Assembly (NCBI RefSeq): GCF_030272615.1 | Contig: NC_081409.1 | Span: 24,820,406-24,884,405 of the forward strand | Direction of reading: 5' to 3' | Origin: Cryptomeria japonica | Lineage: Eukaryota > Streptophyta > Pinopsida > Cupressales > Cupressaceae | DNA: 64,000 nucleotides | In this document: positions 1-12,404 of the stretch, one piece after another | How positions within the stretch are numbered: position 1 is the stretch's first letter | Layout of the letters: every line of letters begins with the position of its first letter | Program-made: the position numbers and the translations under genes | The notes under the pieces: model-generated | Told to the model about the DNA's origin: nothing | What the model saw: only the letters and a program-made list of their open reading frames with translations | The model's database searches: none

Positions 1-117
1 TCCTCCTTTCTTTCTCTCCTTATTTAGGGGGGGGCTATCTATGTACATGGGTACCTAACATGGTTGCATTTGCCAGGACCCATATTTCCACCCACCTAAG
101 CTATGCTTAAGGGGGGG
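1..117 (+). mobile_element. 3' internal end of an LTR retrotransposon with polypurine tract
   Basis: No coding sequence is recognisable here. The stretch ends in a purine run (AAGGGGGGG, 109-117) directly followed by TGTTAGTGTAGG. That is the usual arrangement of a polypurine tract beside the 5' end of a 3' LTR on the plus strand. The body of the element would lie left of the window, so its family cannot be named. Confidence 0.4.
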
Positions 118-1100
118 TGTTAGTGTAGGTTTTTTATTTTCCTTATGTTAGGGGATATTTATTTTTCCTACACATATATTATTTAAGCTTTCTTAGGTTA
201 ATAGGAGTGGTTTATATGAGGACATGTAGCGAAATGATTTAGCTACATGTGTAACTCTCCACCTCACATGGGTAGTTGAGTTACACACCCTCTTTTGGCT
301 TGTTGTGTCACCTCTCATAACCACTATTTTGTCATTTCCTAAGTGGGTTATGGGGTAGTTGGGTTTCACACCCTCTTTTGGCCTTATGTTCCAACTTTCT
401 CAACTCCTTTTTTGTCTTCATGTAAGGAGGTTATGCACATGTTTTGGCATTTACCAAGAAGGTAAAACCTCCCACTTTTTATGGGGAATAGGAGTTAATG
501 CACCCCTTGGATGTATATGCTTATATTTTTCTATATAATAAGTACTATACTCTCACCTTCACTAGTCAAGTTATTGAAGTGATAGCTTGGTGAGGGTCTT
601 CTCCAAATTCTCCTCTTTGTCTCTATTTCTCTCTCATATTGAAATTATCTTCATTCAGCTATTTTGATCTTTGATCATCCGTTGTGTGAGGAGTTGCATG
701 TGATCTATGACCGACATCAGATCTTGGCTCGATTCTCGCTTCTCGTAGAATCTCACAAATTTTAGCTTAATTGCATCTTCATTCTAGCTTATTTTCTAGA
801 ATAATCATGAAATCATGTAGCTTAATCATGCTATCATTGTTAGATCATGCATCTTCATCATTTAAATCCTCCATCTAAGAGTAGTCAAGTCACAAGAATT
901 TGCATAGCAAGATCTGAGAGCAAAATTCATACTCGCATTTACTAGGAGGCAATAGATCGCTTAGTTATGGTTTTAGCTTTCTTTGATTTAAATTCACTAC
1001 CCATGCTTGTAATGATCTATTGAGTGTTTTGTGTTTGCAGGTACAGGTACACTTCATAGGCACGACACAATCAAGCCAAAATAAAAACTATTGAGGATCT
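118..1100 (+). mobile_element. Probable 3' LTR, right edge not resolved
   Basis: The LTR is inferred to begin with TGTTAGTG right after a polypurine tract. A TATA-like box (TATATAATA, 532-540) followed by a pyrimidine-rich stretch fits a U3/R/U5 layout. I could not find a terminal CA paired with a primer binding site or a target duplication, so the right boundary is a guess. The next element starts before 1204. Confidence 0.35.
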
Positions 1101-1203
1101 AGGGTTAACTAGTATCCTATACATACTGGAATTCAAAGATAAGGTAATCAAATATGTTTTGAGTAGGGTTGACAATGAGTTTATCTAGATGGATCGGCCC
1201 TAA

Positions 1204-3990
1204 ATGATCACAAAGGAAGCTATTAAAAAAGTCACCGGCTTACCCAAAGTTGGACAAGAACCTAGCAAGAAGATCTCCAACACTGCGGTTCAGAAGCTCA
1301 CCGACATAACCCATGATGGTAGATCGATGAGGATCAACACAATCAAGGATACATATGTGAAGTTTGCAAGCATGATAATCAGTTACAAGGTAACTCAATC
1401 TAGCTGATTGAATTCTATTGCTAGTTCTGGCATCCATGTTGCACATTGTATGCTGAGGAATGATGGTAAATATGACTTGTGTGAATGGTTGAGAAGTGAA
1501 CTAATGTTAAATCTTGGAAAGATTAAGGGTGTTGATAAAGGAACCTCCAGGTTTGGAAATCTCATTCTTTGTCTGATTCTTTACTTCATAAATGAGCTAC
1601 CTAGTTTAGGGAAGAAGCGTTGGGCTCATGAAATACCGATAGGTATGCAAATCAAGGAAACAATCACCTGTCTAGGTACCGACAGAGATGAAAAATTTTG
1701 GGGTTATTTCAAAACATTTTAGGAAAACATGAGACAAAGGGAGAGAATATCAAAGAAAATTGTGGAAAAGTACTCCATTGATATCTGTTTTATGGTGAAG
1801 ATTGATGAAACTCTTATGGAGGTAGAGGAACCAAGGACCATATGGGTCACTGAGCTTGGATATGAAGTGGAAGATAGAATTTTTGAACTTTATGCATGAA
1901 TGTTGCTTGAAGCTCCATTGGATGACAAAACATAACACTTTGGTATTGCTGAAGAAAAGGCTCTTGAAGTCAAGATTGGCTTTGACAAGAAGAGAAGAGA
2001 GAAGAAAATATATAAGATGTCATCATATATACAAAATCTAATCTATAAGATAGATATAGAACTGGGTTCTAGATCCAAACTCACAATAGAACCGGTAGTG
2101 GCTAGTGCTCCAGAGGTGAAGAAGCCTAAAAATTATGTTTCTCCTATCACTTATGATTTTGATCCTGAGGAAAACCAACCTCTAGCATTTAGAAGGGTAT
2201 AGAGGAAGAAAGTAGACCAGCCTCCGGTAGAGGAGAAGAAGGTATAGCCTAGGAGGAAGCTTGTGAGAAAAGTTACAAAACCTACTGCACCCCCACCTTC
2301 GGCAAGGAAACCTATTCAGAAGAGGAAACCAGTTACATCCACTCCGGCAATCCCCAACAAAAAGAAGAAGAGTGATGATGTTACTGAATCTGGTAAGGCT
2401 ACAATCACCTGTGTTGAATTGATTGATGAGATAACAAAGGATGGAATTTTGAAGAATGTCTCCATTTATTATGAAGATTTAGAGGATAATGAGAAAAATG
2501 AGATTGAAGAGGCAATTTTGTTACACATAGATATATATAAGAAAGCCTTAGTAGAAATTTTGAAGAAAATTCCTCTATCACTGTACAATAAATTAGATGC
2601 TAGAAGACTTGATGCAATCAAGAGGGATAGAGAAATCAAGGAAGTAGAACTTCTGAGTATGTGTGGATCAATAAACAATGAGGAAATACAACGATACATT
2701 GATGTTGCAAATAGAGCAGTTTTTAGTAGCAAACCCTGACAAATAAGTCTAATGATAGGTAGAGTTAATGAGGTAGTAAATGAGACCAGAGATGGTTGGA
2801 CCAAATTCTTCCAAAAGAATCCTGATTTTCTCACCTTCCAAGAAGAATTTGTAAAAGAAACAACTTCCACCATCCCATACAGATCTAAAGGGAAAGGTAT
2901 TTTGGGTAGTCCATCTCCAATTTTGAATAAACCGATAGAAACTATAAGTATACAGACACCACCGGCAGTAAAGGAGAGTGTACAGTCAATACTGACAGAG
3001 ACAACTTTTGTGCAAGGCAATGTACAAGGTACTGACAATATTATGGACAATACTCCACCAACAGTAATTGATACTGCACAAAGTGGCAAAGCTATCAGTG
3101 CTAAGGAGGATAAGGCAAAGGGAACTAAGACTATACCGGCAGTAAATATTGATTCCCTGGTAAAGGTTTTGGAAATTGACACTTCTCAAGTTGAGAAGAA
3201 ATCAATCATTGAAATGAGTCCCACTAAGTTAATGATGATGGCTACTCAAAAACTAATAAAGGAGGGATTGACAAATAAAGGAATAATAGATCACTCAATC
3301 ACAGTTTTGTACAAATTAATTCCTGATTGTAAGATTGAAAATGAAGCAAGCCCTTCCGGAAAGCTTAAGATATTAATTGAGCATATATCTAACAAATTTC
3401 AATCTTTGAGGTAGATTTCAAACCAAAAGGCACTTGAGAGATTTACTGTGACTAAGACAGCCGCCTTTGACCAAATCATTGAAACAGAGAAGAAGAAAAT
3501 TGAAGTAAAATTGATTCTTATTGAGAATTGGTTGAAACAGTGTACAAATATCTACATGGTTTGTTGTAACATTGAAACACTTATAGCTAATGTAGATAGA
3601 AGATTAAAGGAATTACATGATATGATAGCTAACATTGCAAATTCATTTGATGGATTGACCTCACTAACAACATCTATTGATGGTCAAATTTTGTCTTTGG
3701 AGAACCAAATTTTTTCTTTTGAAAAGGAGAGAGAAAAGATCATTCGGAGAGAAAGGAGTCTTAGAGGTTTGGTGAGTCCACGATTGGATTCACTCGGTGT
3801 ACATAAGAGAGAATGTATGGATATGATTGCTAAGCCCACACTGGCATAAGCCTCAAAGAAGGAAACACTTGCACACTTACTAAGTGGACTGGTATCCATA
3901 TCTGATACTTTCAAATCTGGCTGGGATACATATTTACAGTTGCTGAACAAGGCTTACCCAAAATTTTTAAAATTGGTTAAGCTCCAGTAA
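1204..3990 (+). pseudogene. Long decayed reading frame of an LTR element, family unrecognised
   Basis: One frame can be followed from about 1204 to the TAA at 3988-3990, roughly 925 codons, broken by about eight isolated stops (for example 1405, 1720, 2200, 2245, 2737, 3412, 3847) but by no frameshift I can detect. Most stops fit CAA, CAG or CGA changed by C-to-T. The N-terminal third (residues about 70-270) has a conserved-looking helical region around CEWLRSELMLNL and RFGNLILCLILYFINELP. The middle is rich in Lys, Pro and Thr, and the C-terminal part (3448-3846) looks coiled-coil. No protease, RT or integrase motif is present. The frame ends about 225 bases before a polypurine tract and LTR, so it is probably the only protein of a non-autonomous element or an extra frame of a larger one. 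I do not know its function. Confidence 0.55.
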
Positions 3991-4195
3991 ATTCTTTTAC
4001 ACATATTATTTCAATTATTTCACCAGTCTTTGGCATTGATACAAAAGGGGGAGTGTATATATGTGAAAAATATCAAAAAAATATCGGACAAAATAATATG
4101 GGAAGGATATCAGATAGAGTGTATTGCTCAGGGGGAGCATGTGTCATATTTCAGTTGAACTGGGAGGGAATTCCTTTTTAACATGAGTGTTGCCA

Positions 4196-4215
4196 TCAAT
4201 GCCAAAGGGGGAGAT
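4196..4215 (+). other. Polypurine tract before LTR
   Basis: The run AAAGGGGGAGAT (4204-4215) sits directly before TGTTGGCAATTG. The same arrangement occurs before the Copia 3' LTR at 38192-38204. A similar purine run with AAGGGGGAG lies near 4045. It marks the start of plus-strand DNA synthesis of an LTR element. Confidence 0.6.
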
Positions 4216-5157
4216 TGTTGGCAATTGACACTCATTGGATTCATATGTTGTCATTGATGGAAACAACATTTTATATGGCAACAAGATTCCATAGAAGTCA
4301 TACACTAGCATTTGGAGGTATTCACCATTAGACATTGGCATTGGAGAAATCAAGGCAAACAGCGGCACCAACACTAACATCCAACACTTTAGGTAAGCTG
4401 ACATTAGCAAGTCTTATTTGTAAAATCATTTTGTAATTATTGTATAAGGTCGACATTGTATATCTTTTGTAATGCATTGTAAGTCGACATAAGTCATATT
4501 GTTTGTGAAGGGTATATAGGTCAGTTTGTTAGGTCATTATGAGATATAAGAAATATATGAGAGATATATGATAGAGATGTGAATACGATTATGGGTATAT
4601 GCAAAGGATATGTATGTAGATCATTTGTATGTGGATTTTATATCATGGAATGATCTGTAAATATTTTGTAAGACATTCTTGGAAAGAAGGAGATACCGGT
4701 AGAAGGTTTAGGGTTTATGAATTGGTACATAATAGAGCTTTAACTGGAACTCTTTTTGGAATTGCAAATATATTTTGTTAGTTCACCAGTACTATTTTAT
4801 TTCAGCAGAAGCTTGTAGTCAATGAGACTCTTTTGTGTTGAGTAGTGTGCTCTAGGCAGTGTGGCTTCCTGCATGTGCAGGCCCCCATGCTATGTAATAT
4901 CTTTCATATGGCTAGTGAATTGATATTGTGGGTCACAAATCCCACCATGGTTTTTCCTCTTTGAGGTTTTCCATGTATAAATTTTGTGTGTTATGGTGTT
5001 CATTTATGTGGATGGTTTATTTTGTTCTTGTTATATGTTTCTTCATTTACCATTTTATACGTGTATGTTGTAAAAGGTTAAAATCTTGTGTTACCGGTAG
5101 AACATTGGTTCACCCCCCCCCCCCTCTTAGTGTTCTTGGGTTCATTGTATTCTAATA
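4216..5157 (+). mobile_element. 3' LTR of the 1204-3990 element
   Basis: It begins TGTTGGCAATTGACAC directly after a polypurine tract. Its right part shares marks with the other Copia-type LTRs of this window: a CTGCATGTGCAG stretch (4870-4881), CACCATGGTTTTTCC, a C-run with TCTTAGTG, and then the end. The expected terminal CA appears as TA at 5156-5157, consistent with C-to-T decay. No matching 5' LTR is seen upstream, so the element is truncated or its 5' part was replaced. Confidence 0.55.
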
Positions 5158-5799
5158 GATGGTTGACTGAGGTTGACCCAATGACATAAAGATAGATTCT
5201 AAGAACATGGATCATACGGGATGAATCAATTTCTACTTGGTTGAAAGGAGAGGTACTACAGATAGAGATTGGATATTTGGACACACTAAATATGGTAGTT
5301 TGTAGTACAATCTGAAATGGTTACATGTAGAGATGAGATATGACTGTATTTAATGGAGAACAAGTTGTAGAATACTAAGTGGCTCCAAAAAGATCTGAAG
5401 ATCTTCTATCAATGGGATATGATAGCCATGAGAATATTAAAAAATCTCTAGTTGACAGGACATCAAGACATGGGGAAGGTGAAGATTACTAATTCTAGGA
5501 ATATGATATTAGAGTTAAATTCAAAAATAGAAGAAGAATGATGGTGGCCAAGTAGGTTGTAGAGTAGATTTCTTAGAGGCTCAAAAATTACTTTTGAATG
5601 TCCTTTTGGAGGGAAAGTTTGTGATGTTTGTAGAAGACTAAAAAGAGTAGTTAAGCAGTAGGTGAATGATCAGAGTGATAGAGAGAATGTATTGAGCTAT
5701 GTAAAGTGAAAAAGAGAAGAAACTAGAGACTATAAGATATACTATACAAGCAAATATCGTAGCAGGAGAGTCACATAGAGTCTACTAGTTAGAGAGCAC
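5158..5799. other. Unassigned purine-rich segment
   Basis: I recognise no gene or repeat boundary here. The plus strand is purine-rich and full of stops. It lies between the LTR ending near 5157 and the split LTR-A starting near 5800, and could be decayed interior of an older element. Confidence 0.3.
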
Positions 5800-6555
5800 T
5801 GAAGGAACACAATGCACCACTGACAGGGGGGTGAATTAGTGGTTATCAAGAAAAACTTTTTAAGCTTCTAAAAGATCTAAGAATTAATAACTTTAATCAC
5901 AAGACTATGAGTACAGACATTGAGAAAATCAACACACACATAAGAGGCAACCCATAACACAAGTGCATATGAGGAAAACTCATGGTGGGGAAAAACCTCA
6001 TAAGAAATGTTGTAGGAGTCTATTGCTCCAATCCAACCTCACAAGAAAAAATCAAATTACAACATTTAGGGCACCAACCCAAGGAGCAACAACCCCTATA
6101 GTTTATGGGCACTGACCCCTAGCTCTGAGCACCCACTCAAAGATTACAATGAGCATAGATTGAAAATACAAGTTATATACCTTGTTGCAAATGAGGTTTT
6201 GCAACACCTTACTAGTTTCCTCTTGTCTTTCTTCTCTTTTCTCTCTACTCATTGTTCTGATATGCTTTCCTTTTGCTACTCTTTCTACCTCTGCTCTTAT
6301 TCTCTACTCATTGTTATGCTTTGCTTTCCTTATGCTGCTCTTTCTTCCTCTGCTCTCTGCTCTCTATCTTCTACTCATATCACTTCTCCCTCTTTGCCTC
6401 AGCTTCACCTTTCTCAAACTATTCTACTCTCAATATTTTGCTTCTATAGTTGCTCTCTTTGCTCTGTTACTAGAATTTCTCTCTCTCTAACTCACTATAT
6501 ATACCATAGAAATTCTTCCCCATTCTCAATCTCTCCTCTTTTCTTGGCATCAACC
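5800..6555 (-). mobile_element. LTR-A, 3' portion (split by nested element)
   Basis: Read on the minus strand this ends like other Copia-type LTRs of the window (ATTCACCCCCC then GTCAGTGG). It is collinear with 22032-22700 (LTR-B), sharing for example the CACCAACCCAAGG and GAGCACCCACTCA segments. It stops at 6555, exactly where the CAACC-flanked element at 6556-19103 starts, and resumes at 19104. Joined, LTR-A is about 3.66 kb. Confidence 0.65.
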
Positions 6556-7555
6556 TGAAGAGGGGAAAATGGAATGAAAGGTTAGATGATAAAAAACACA
6601 ATGAAATGAGTAAGAAAACACTAAAACATCAAAAGATCATTTATACCTTCCTATTTACCTTCCCCTTCGGATTGAGCTTGATGAAGTGGATGATGAGGAT
6701 GCACCCTTGATGCTCCACTTGATGTGCTCATTTCTTGATTTGGATGTGGATTGATCTCCTTTGCTCAACCAAATTAATGAATTATTGGATTGGATTTGGA
6801 TGATGGATAGAAGAATTTGATAATGGAGGATTATGAAGACATGATAGAGGGATGATTAGAAGAGGATGAGAGGAGAAAAGAGTAGCATAAGAATTCCATA
6901 GAAGATGTCAATTCAGATCAAGGAGAAATAGGCAGCATGACAATGCATGAGAGGTGGATGATTTGTGAGGAGAATAGGCTCCAATTTATAGATTGGAGAA
7001 GGCCAATGGAGGGCCAAGATTGATTGGAGATAGAAGGAATGGATCAAGGGTGCCTTGGGAAAATAAATAAGAATATAAAATTCCTTGGAAAAAGGGGGGA
7101 GAAATTTGAATTTCAAACATGAGGAATTAAAAATTCCAAAATGAGGATGCATTGAGGGATTCAAAGAAATTTGAATTTCTTTGAGAGACTCAATGTTGAT
7201 GTGACATGAGTGGGAATTAAAAATTGAGGGATAATGATAAGCATGATTATGAGAGATTCTAAAAGGATTAATTAGGTTGAGTGGGATTAGGAAAAGTGAT
7301 TTGTAGAAATCACATGACTAGGTTAATTAATTAGAATTAATTAACTGAGTGGGTTTAGAGTAAATAATTATTGGAGGGGACTTTAGAAGAATAAGGGAAT
7401 AATTAATTTATTTGATAAATTAATTATTGGACAATAGTGACAAGATTAATTAAATTAGATTTAATTAACACTGAGAAGAATAAGGATAACACAATTAATT
7501 AATTAATTGTGTTGATAGGCTTAAATTAATTAAATATTAATTTTAGGTGTCTATA
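6556..7555 (-). repeat. LTR of nested element copy 1 (left; 3' LTR on minus)
   Basis: It runs from TGAAGAGGGG to GTGTCTATA. The right copy ends GTCTACA, so the terminal CA has decayed to TA here. AT-rich runs such as ATTAATTAATT fill the right half. It is collinear with 18152-19103 with small indels. Confidence 0.85.
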
Positions 7556-7565
7556 TTTTGCCTCT

Positions 7566-7602
7566 CTTTGATATAGCATTGTGAAATGATGTTATATCAA
7601 AG
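7566..7602 (+). other. Conserved hairpin beside polypurine tract (copy 1)
   Basis: The arms CTTTGATATAGCAT and ATGTTATATCAAAG pair over 14 positions with a single G-U wobble, when read as plus-strand RNA. Equivalent hairpins with different but still complementary arms sit at 45583-45618 and 61972-62007, each just inside the LTR. Confidence 0.7.
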
Positions 7603-7614
7603 AAGAATAAAATA

Positions 7615-7715
7615 TAGTGGAAGAAAAGGATAAGGACTAGTAGCATGATGCCCCAGTCATGAGATGAAGAAAAGGATAAGGACTAGTAGCATGATGCCCC
7701 AGTCATGAGATGAGG
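7615..7715. repeat. Short tandem duplication
   Basis: A segment of about 46 bases containing GCATGATGCCCCAGTCATG occurs twice in tandem (about 7622-7667 and 7668-7713), inside copy 1 next to the hairpin. Confidence 0.6.
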
Positions 7716-7833
7716 AAGAATGATGAGGAGGAAGCAGCGGTATGCCCCCTCGAGAGGACATGCGAGTTTGAAGAATAGGGGTGTGCTCTTGAAAGGAATT
7801 AGAAGAATAAGTGATGAAGATAATGAAAGAGGG

Positions 7834-8203
7834 TGAGAGAGTTGAGAAACACAACACCACATGAGCCCAAATGATCTCTACAAGCTGAATAACTTGTTAT
7901 AAGAAGAAGCAAGGAAGCAAATAACAAATAAAACAAATACACAGAAAATATGCTCAAAAATATGAGAGCTCAATATTCACAAAATGTGTAATGTGCTAGT
8001 CCTTACAATATAAAAGAAATAATTCAACCTTTCATAGGTCAAGAAACCCTAAATAGGAAAACCTAGGTTTGCACATAATAATTAATAAAAGAATTAATTA
8101 TTATGCACCTAAAGTTAGCTTAAGTGTAAAAGAAATAAAGGGGACTTAAATAATTAAACAAATATTGTTTAATTAATCAAGTAAATACCCGAATACTCTA
8201 ACA
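7834..8203 (-). repeat. 3' LTR of small Copia-type element
   Basis: It is collinear with 10242-10617, including AAACCTAGGTTTGCAC and GCTTAAGTGTAAAAG, and ends ACTCTAACA. The minus-strand sequence before it (reverse complement of CCACACCTTAAGC) is a weak purine tract. Confidence 0.85.
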
Positions 8204-9429
8204 CCACACCTTAAGCTAGACTTAGGGAGAAGCTAAAACCTAGAACAAGTATTGAAAGCAAGAAAGATGGGTCCCGACAATAAGGCCTGATCAGGTACCC
8301 AAATACAACCAAATCTCTATGAACCAGAGAAATAGAGAAAAACACATGGGAACAAAACTCTACTCCAAACAGAGATGGAAAAAGCAAGAAGAAGGACTAA
8401 AAAAGCCTCAAAACAAGAATGTTCCAAAAGATAGGAACAAGAGAAGATCAAAAGAATCACTGAAGCATGAAGAACCTGCAAACACTATCGAAGAATAACT
8501 GTTGATCTGAAGAATCTCCACTAAAATAGAACATGACCAGGTAGAGAAGACTTTAATTTGTATGAGTGCCCTCAAATGACACTACTCGAATCAGAAGAAA
8601 AACAAGGAAAGCAATTGAACTCGAAGATATAGATGGCATGAGAAACCAAAGCCTAAAGAGCTGATCAATTGAACCACAAAAGCATTAGAACCAATAGGAC
8701 AAACCTCCCCATAATGTTGAAGAGGGAGAGGGATAGGTACACTGAAAAGAATGACCAACAAGAGTTGTATGACAAAGAGTCAGGAACATCAAAGGTGCTG
8801 AGAAAGTACATAGTGTTGTTGAAGGAACACTCACTTGAAACACAACATAAGGCTAATGTCAGGGAAGGAATACTCACTGGACAAAGGTAGATGGCAAACA
8901 AAAGGTAAACATCAACCCCCTCATGGCACTTTATAAGTAGTGCATGTAAAATAAGGCACAAGATGTGCAAGATCCCAAGTAAATAATGCATAATGGTACT
9001 TTATCTCAGTGCGTTTGCATAAATGAAGCTACAATGAGAAGAATACTGGAAATAGAAAGGAGAACCAAAATAGAGACATCCCACTCAGAGAAGACACCCC
9101 AGGACCTGAAACAACCAAGATATCCACAAAGTGCTGAAAAAGAAAAAAAACTGAAGAAAAACTCATATGGCTGAAAAGTACACAGAACAAGCTTTCCAAC
9201 GATTTAAACTTTTTGAAAAATGGAGTTTGGATGCTCATTTTATGGCTCCCGGAGTGAAAAAAAGAGACACTACTTTGAATGGAAACACACATAGCCAAAT
9301 AGAAAAATTGGAAAAAAATTCCAACATCACAAGGTCCGGCTCAGAACCACCTTTCCGATACCTATTTGTTTTCAAAAAAATGACTCCGTATGCCCAAGAT
9401 ATGAGAAAAAAACCAAACCCCCCTGTAAA

Positions 9430-9780
9430 ACAAGAGGGAGGGATAGTCTGGTGGCGGGAGTGGGCGGAGGTGGCCCATGGGTGGCATAGTGGTGGTAGCC
9501 GAGTGGCACGATGGTGGCCAAGTGGTGGTTTCCGGAAGGCGAGGTTATCGGCAGGCAGACCGGGGGCCAGCAGCGTCGGGGAGAGACTGGCAGGGGCCAG
9601 TAGCAGCGGGGAGAGGCCGATGGTGGCCAGCAGTGGCTGGGAGAGGCCGATGACAGTGGGAAGAGGTCGGTGAGCCGACAGGATGGGGCCAGTGGGGGCC
9701 GGAGGAGACCGGCGGATGGCCATGCGAGGCTTGAGCCCAGAGCTAGTAATAACGTCCTCCTGCAATACCAAGGGCCCCAC
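9430..9780. other. GC-rich interior segment of small Copia-type element
   Basis: This is the only strongly GC-rich block in the left half of the window, with repeated GGCCAGCAG / GGGAGAGGC units between 9560 and 9670. Minus-strand frames of about 180 residues cross it, rich in Pro, Leu and Ser, but they overlap several frames equally and I do not call a gene. It may be a structured leader, since it lies near the minus-strand 5' LTR. Confidence 0.4.
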
Positions 9781-10230
9781 GATACCCTACGTATCGTGCG
9801 AACCCCCAAAAAAAGATTTTTTTTTTTAGAAACAAAAAACTTTTCCTTTTCACCTTTTACAATATTTTTTTTATTTTTTATTTTTCCAATGATTTTTTTC
9901 AAAAAATAAAAAATTCGGCCTGCATGCCATAAAAAGGCCAAAAACTATTTTTCTTTTGAAATTTTTTTCTCAAACTGCATGTCAAGGACATATGGCCTGG
10001 TACTGGAGAAAAAACACCCCCAGAGCCTCAGAAGCAAAAAAAGGTCAAGTTTTATATGACTATAGGGGTTTTTGGGCCTTCTGAGCATGATGGTGAGGTT
10101 CATTTAGGCCGAAAGTGCTCAGAAAAAAAAAGCCTATCCCTAAGTGCATAAAAAAAACTTCTTGAAACCCCAAATCTGCTTCCAATGCAAAAATTCTCAA
10201 AAACAAGAATAGATAGTTGCAGATCTAAAT

Positions 10231-10241
10231 CTCTGATACCA
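10231..10241 (-). promoter_or_regulatory. Primer binding site, tRNA-Met type
   Basis: The reverse complement reads TGGTATCAGAG and directly follows the 5' LTR end (10242). It is the classical Copia primer site and fixes the element's orientation as minus. Confidence 0.85.
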
Positions 10242-10617
10242 TGAAAGAGTTGAGAAATACAACCCCACAAGAGCCTGAAGATCTTCTGCAAGATGAATAA
10301 TCTATTACAAGGAGAAGCAAGGAAGCAAAATAATTTGAAAAACAAAAAACACAAGAAAATATGCTCAAAAGATGAGAGCTCAATATTCACCAAAAAATGT
10401 ATTGTGATAATCCCTTCTTACAATACAAAGAAAGAACTCAACCTTTAATAGGTCAAGAAATCCTAAAAAGGAAAACCTAGGTTTGCACATAATAATTAAT
10501 AAAAGAATTAATTATTACGCACCTAGAGTTAGCTTAAGTGTAAAAGAGATAAAGGGAACTTAAATAATTAAACAAATATTGTTTAATTAATCAAGTAAAT
10601 ACTCGAATACTCTAACA
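10242..10617 (-). repeat. 5' LTR of small Copia-type element
   Basis: It runs from TGAAAGAGTTGAG to CTCTAACA on the plus strand and is followed by the duplicate GAGGG. It matches 7834-8203 closely, with scattered differences that suggest moderate age. Confidence 0.85.
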
Positions 10618-12404
10618 GAGGGAAGTAGGATGGGTTGGAGTGTTGTGAATGAAATGAGACAAAGAAATGATAAATGGATTGGATTTCTTGTTGAGCAAGT
10701 ATAGAGAGAAAACTTAGATTTGATATTGCCATGGATAGTCTACACCACTGATTATATGAACCAGGATGATATGAAGATCCGAGGCGTGGACTGACGCTCA
10801 GTCAAACAGGAATCTCTTGCACACAACCATGTAAATGTTGATAAACACTAATGCAGGGTTGTCAGATTGTACAAGGAAAACCTTCAAACACACCATGTCA
10901 TGAAAACTATGCCCTATTATACACTAGCCAAGACATACCAAAATATAGGATGATCAAGGCAGTCCTGAACAAGTATAGTCCTGGGACACAAGATGAAAAC
11001 AAAGCAACAAATATCAAGCATGCAAACAATATGCACATGACCAACTGACATCTCTTGCCAAGCATAGGACATGGATTTGGATAAACTGTTAGACTAGGGA
11101 AGGATGCATCCCAATGGGCAGGTGATGGATTTGGATAAATTGTCGGACATGGGAAGGATTCATCCTGATGGGCAGAGCGATGGATTGATGGATGACAAAA
11201 CACAAGCTGGATGTGCAAGATCTATAGATGAGAGGATTGTTTCTTGGATTGGATTAGCAAGGTATGGATGGGTGCTTGGATTAGGCACAAGTCAGTGAGA
11301 GCTTAGGTAGATGGGGAAATCTTAGTTTGATGGATTGGATAGGATTGGAAGAAGGATAAATGATTAGATAGGATGAAAAAGGGGGATGGATGATTGAGTA
11401 GGATTGGATTGGGGATGGGATTATTGATTAAGTTTGAAGAGATGGAGAGTATGATTGGATGAGATAGGATTGGATTAGAAATTGGATAGGATGGGGTGGA
11501 TTGGTGGATAAGAGTTGATTGAATGGAACCAATGACAAGGGAGAACTAATGGATTGGTAAAAGGATGGATGGATGAAAGGAGGGAGATAGGTGGATGGAG
11601 TGGATGGATATGTATAGGATATGGAGGACTAGAGGGTAGGGTGATGGAGACCCAAGGACTATACTGCAAAGGAGTGCAATGCCCCACACTAGAGGTAGTG
11701 GAATTAAGGAGGCAAGGATGGTGGATAAAGGTGTATGAGGTGCAAGGATAATGTGTAATGGATATGGAGGGTAGAGGATTAAGGATTGAATGCTCCAAAG
11801 AATGCATGCATATACATTATTTTTCCTCTGTATGATCAAGATGAAAGATAGGAATGTAGGATTTATTTTGATAGGATGAGGGATATGAGATGGAGGATAT
11901 GGATAGGATAGTCAAGATCAAAGATAGGAAAGGAGAGTGGACTTAGATATGATGTAGATGGATGAGAGGATTACGTGGATGAAGCTTTCCCCCAAGTGTA
12001 GAGTGCAAGAGGATGAAAGGATTACACATGATGTTCTTTTTCCAAGTTTTCATCATGGTACTTACCCAAGGCACCACAAGGAGTGGTTTTCACCATTGGA
12101 TGAAATGATTTTTCTTTACTTTTTTCTAAAATTTTTTTGTTTTTTGTTTTTCTTGATTTCTTGATTTTTTTTATTTTTTTGATTTTGAATATTTAGAATA
12201 GTTTCGATGGACATGGATAAGAATGAGTGGATATGGAAGATAGAGAATGCTTGAAGGAGGAAGGGAGGACTCAAGCATATAGTTCCATAGATGGCATCCC
12301 TTAGTATTTCTTTGAAGTGGAGGTATGCTCATAGATGTTGGTAGCAATAATTGGGGAGATGAAATGGATAGGGGATGGAAGATAAGGATTTGGGAAGGAT
12401 TGGA
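10618..12404. other. Interior of nested copy 1, GGAT-rich, no gene seen
   Basis: Between 11040 and 11900 the plus strand is dominated by GGATTGGA- and GGATGGA-like words, forming low-complexity DNA with open frames on minus (Pro/Ser/His-rich) that I regard as composition effects. A pyrimidine run lies at 12105-12190. The corresponding stretch of copy 2 (45700-47800) is similar in character. Confidence 0.5.

Larger units (their letters stand above)
7834..10617 (-). mobile_element. Small non-autonomous Copia-type LTR element, TSD GAGGG
   Basis: LTRs at 7834-8203 and 10242-10617 are flanked by perfect duplications GAGGG (7829-7833 and 10618-10622). Orientation is minus. The LTR then starts TGTTAGAG, and the sequence after the 5' LTR (10231-10241, reverse complement TGGTATCAGAG) is the tRNA-Met type primer binding site usual for Copia. 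The 2-kb interior holds no gag or pol that I can read, so it must be moved in trans. A GC-rich stretch lies at about 9430-9780. Confidence 0.88.

Noticed and set aside
2469..3182. A 237-codon minus frame inside 1204-3990
   Set aside because: It is the shadow of the long plus-strand frame; the plus frame continues on both sides while this one does not.
6160..6558. Ser/Leu/Phe-rich plus frames resembling membrane proteins
   Set aside because: They lie in a T/C-rich part of LTR-A on the strand opposite to the element, and LTR-B has similar frames (22431-22889) without conserved residues.
9235..9941. Minus-strand frames of about 180-190 codons in the GC-rich block
   Set aside because: Several frames are open at once because of base composition, none has a recognised domain, and they overlap the leader of a non-coding element.
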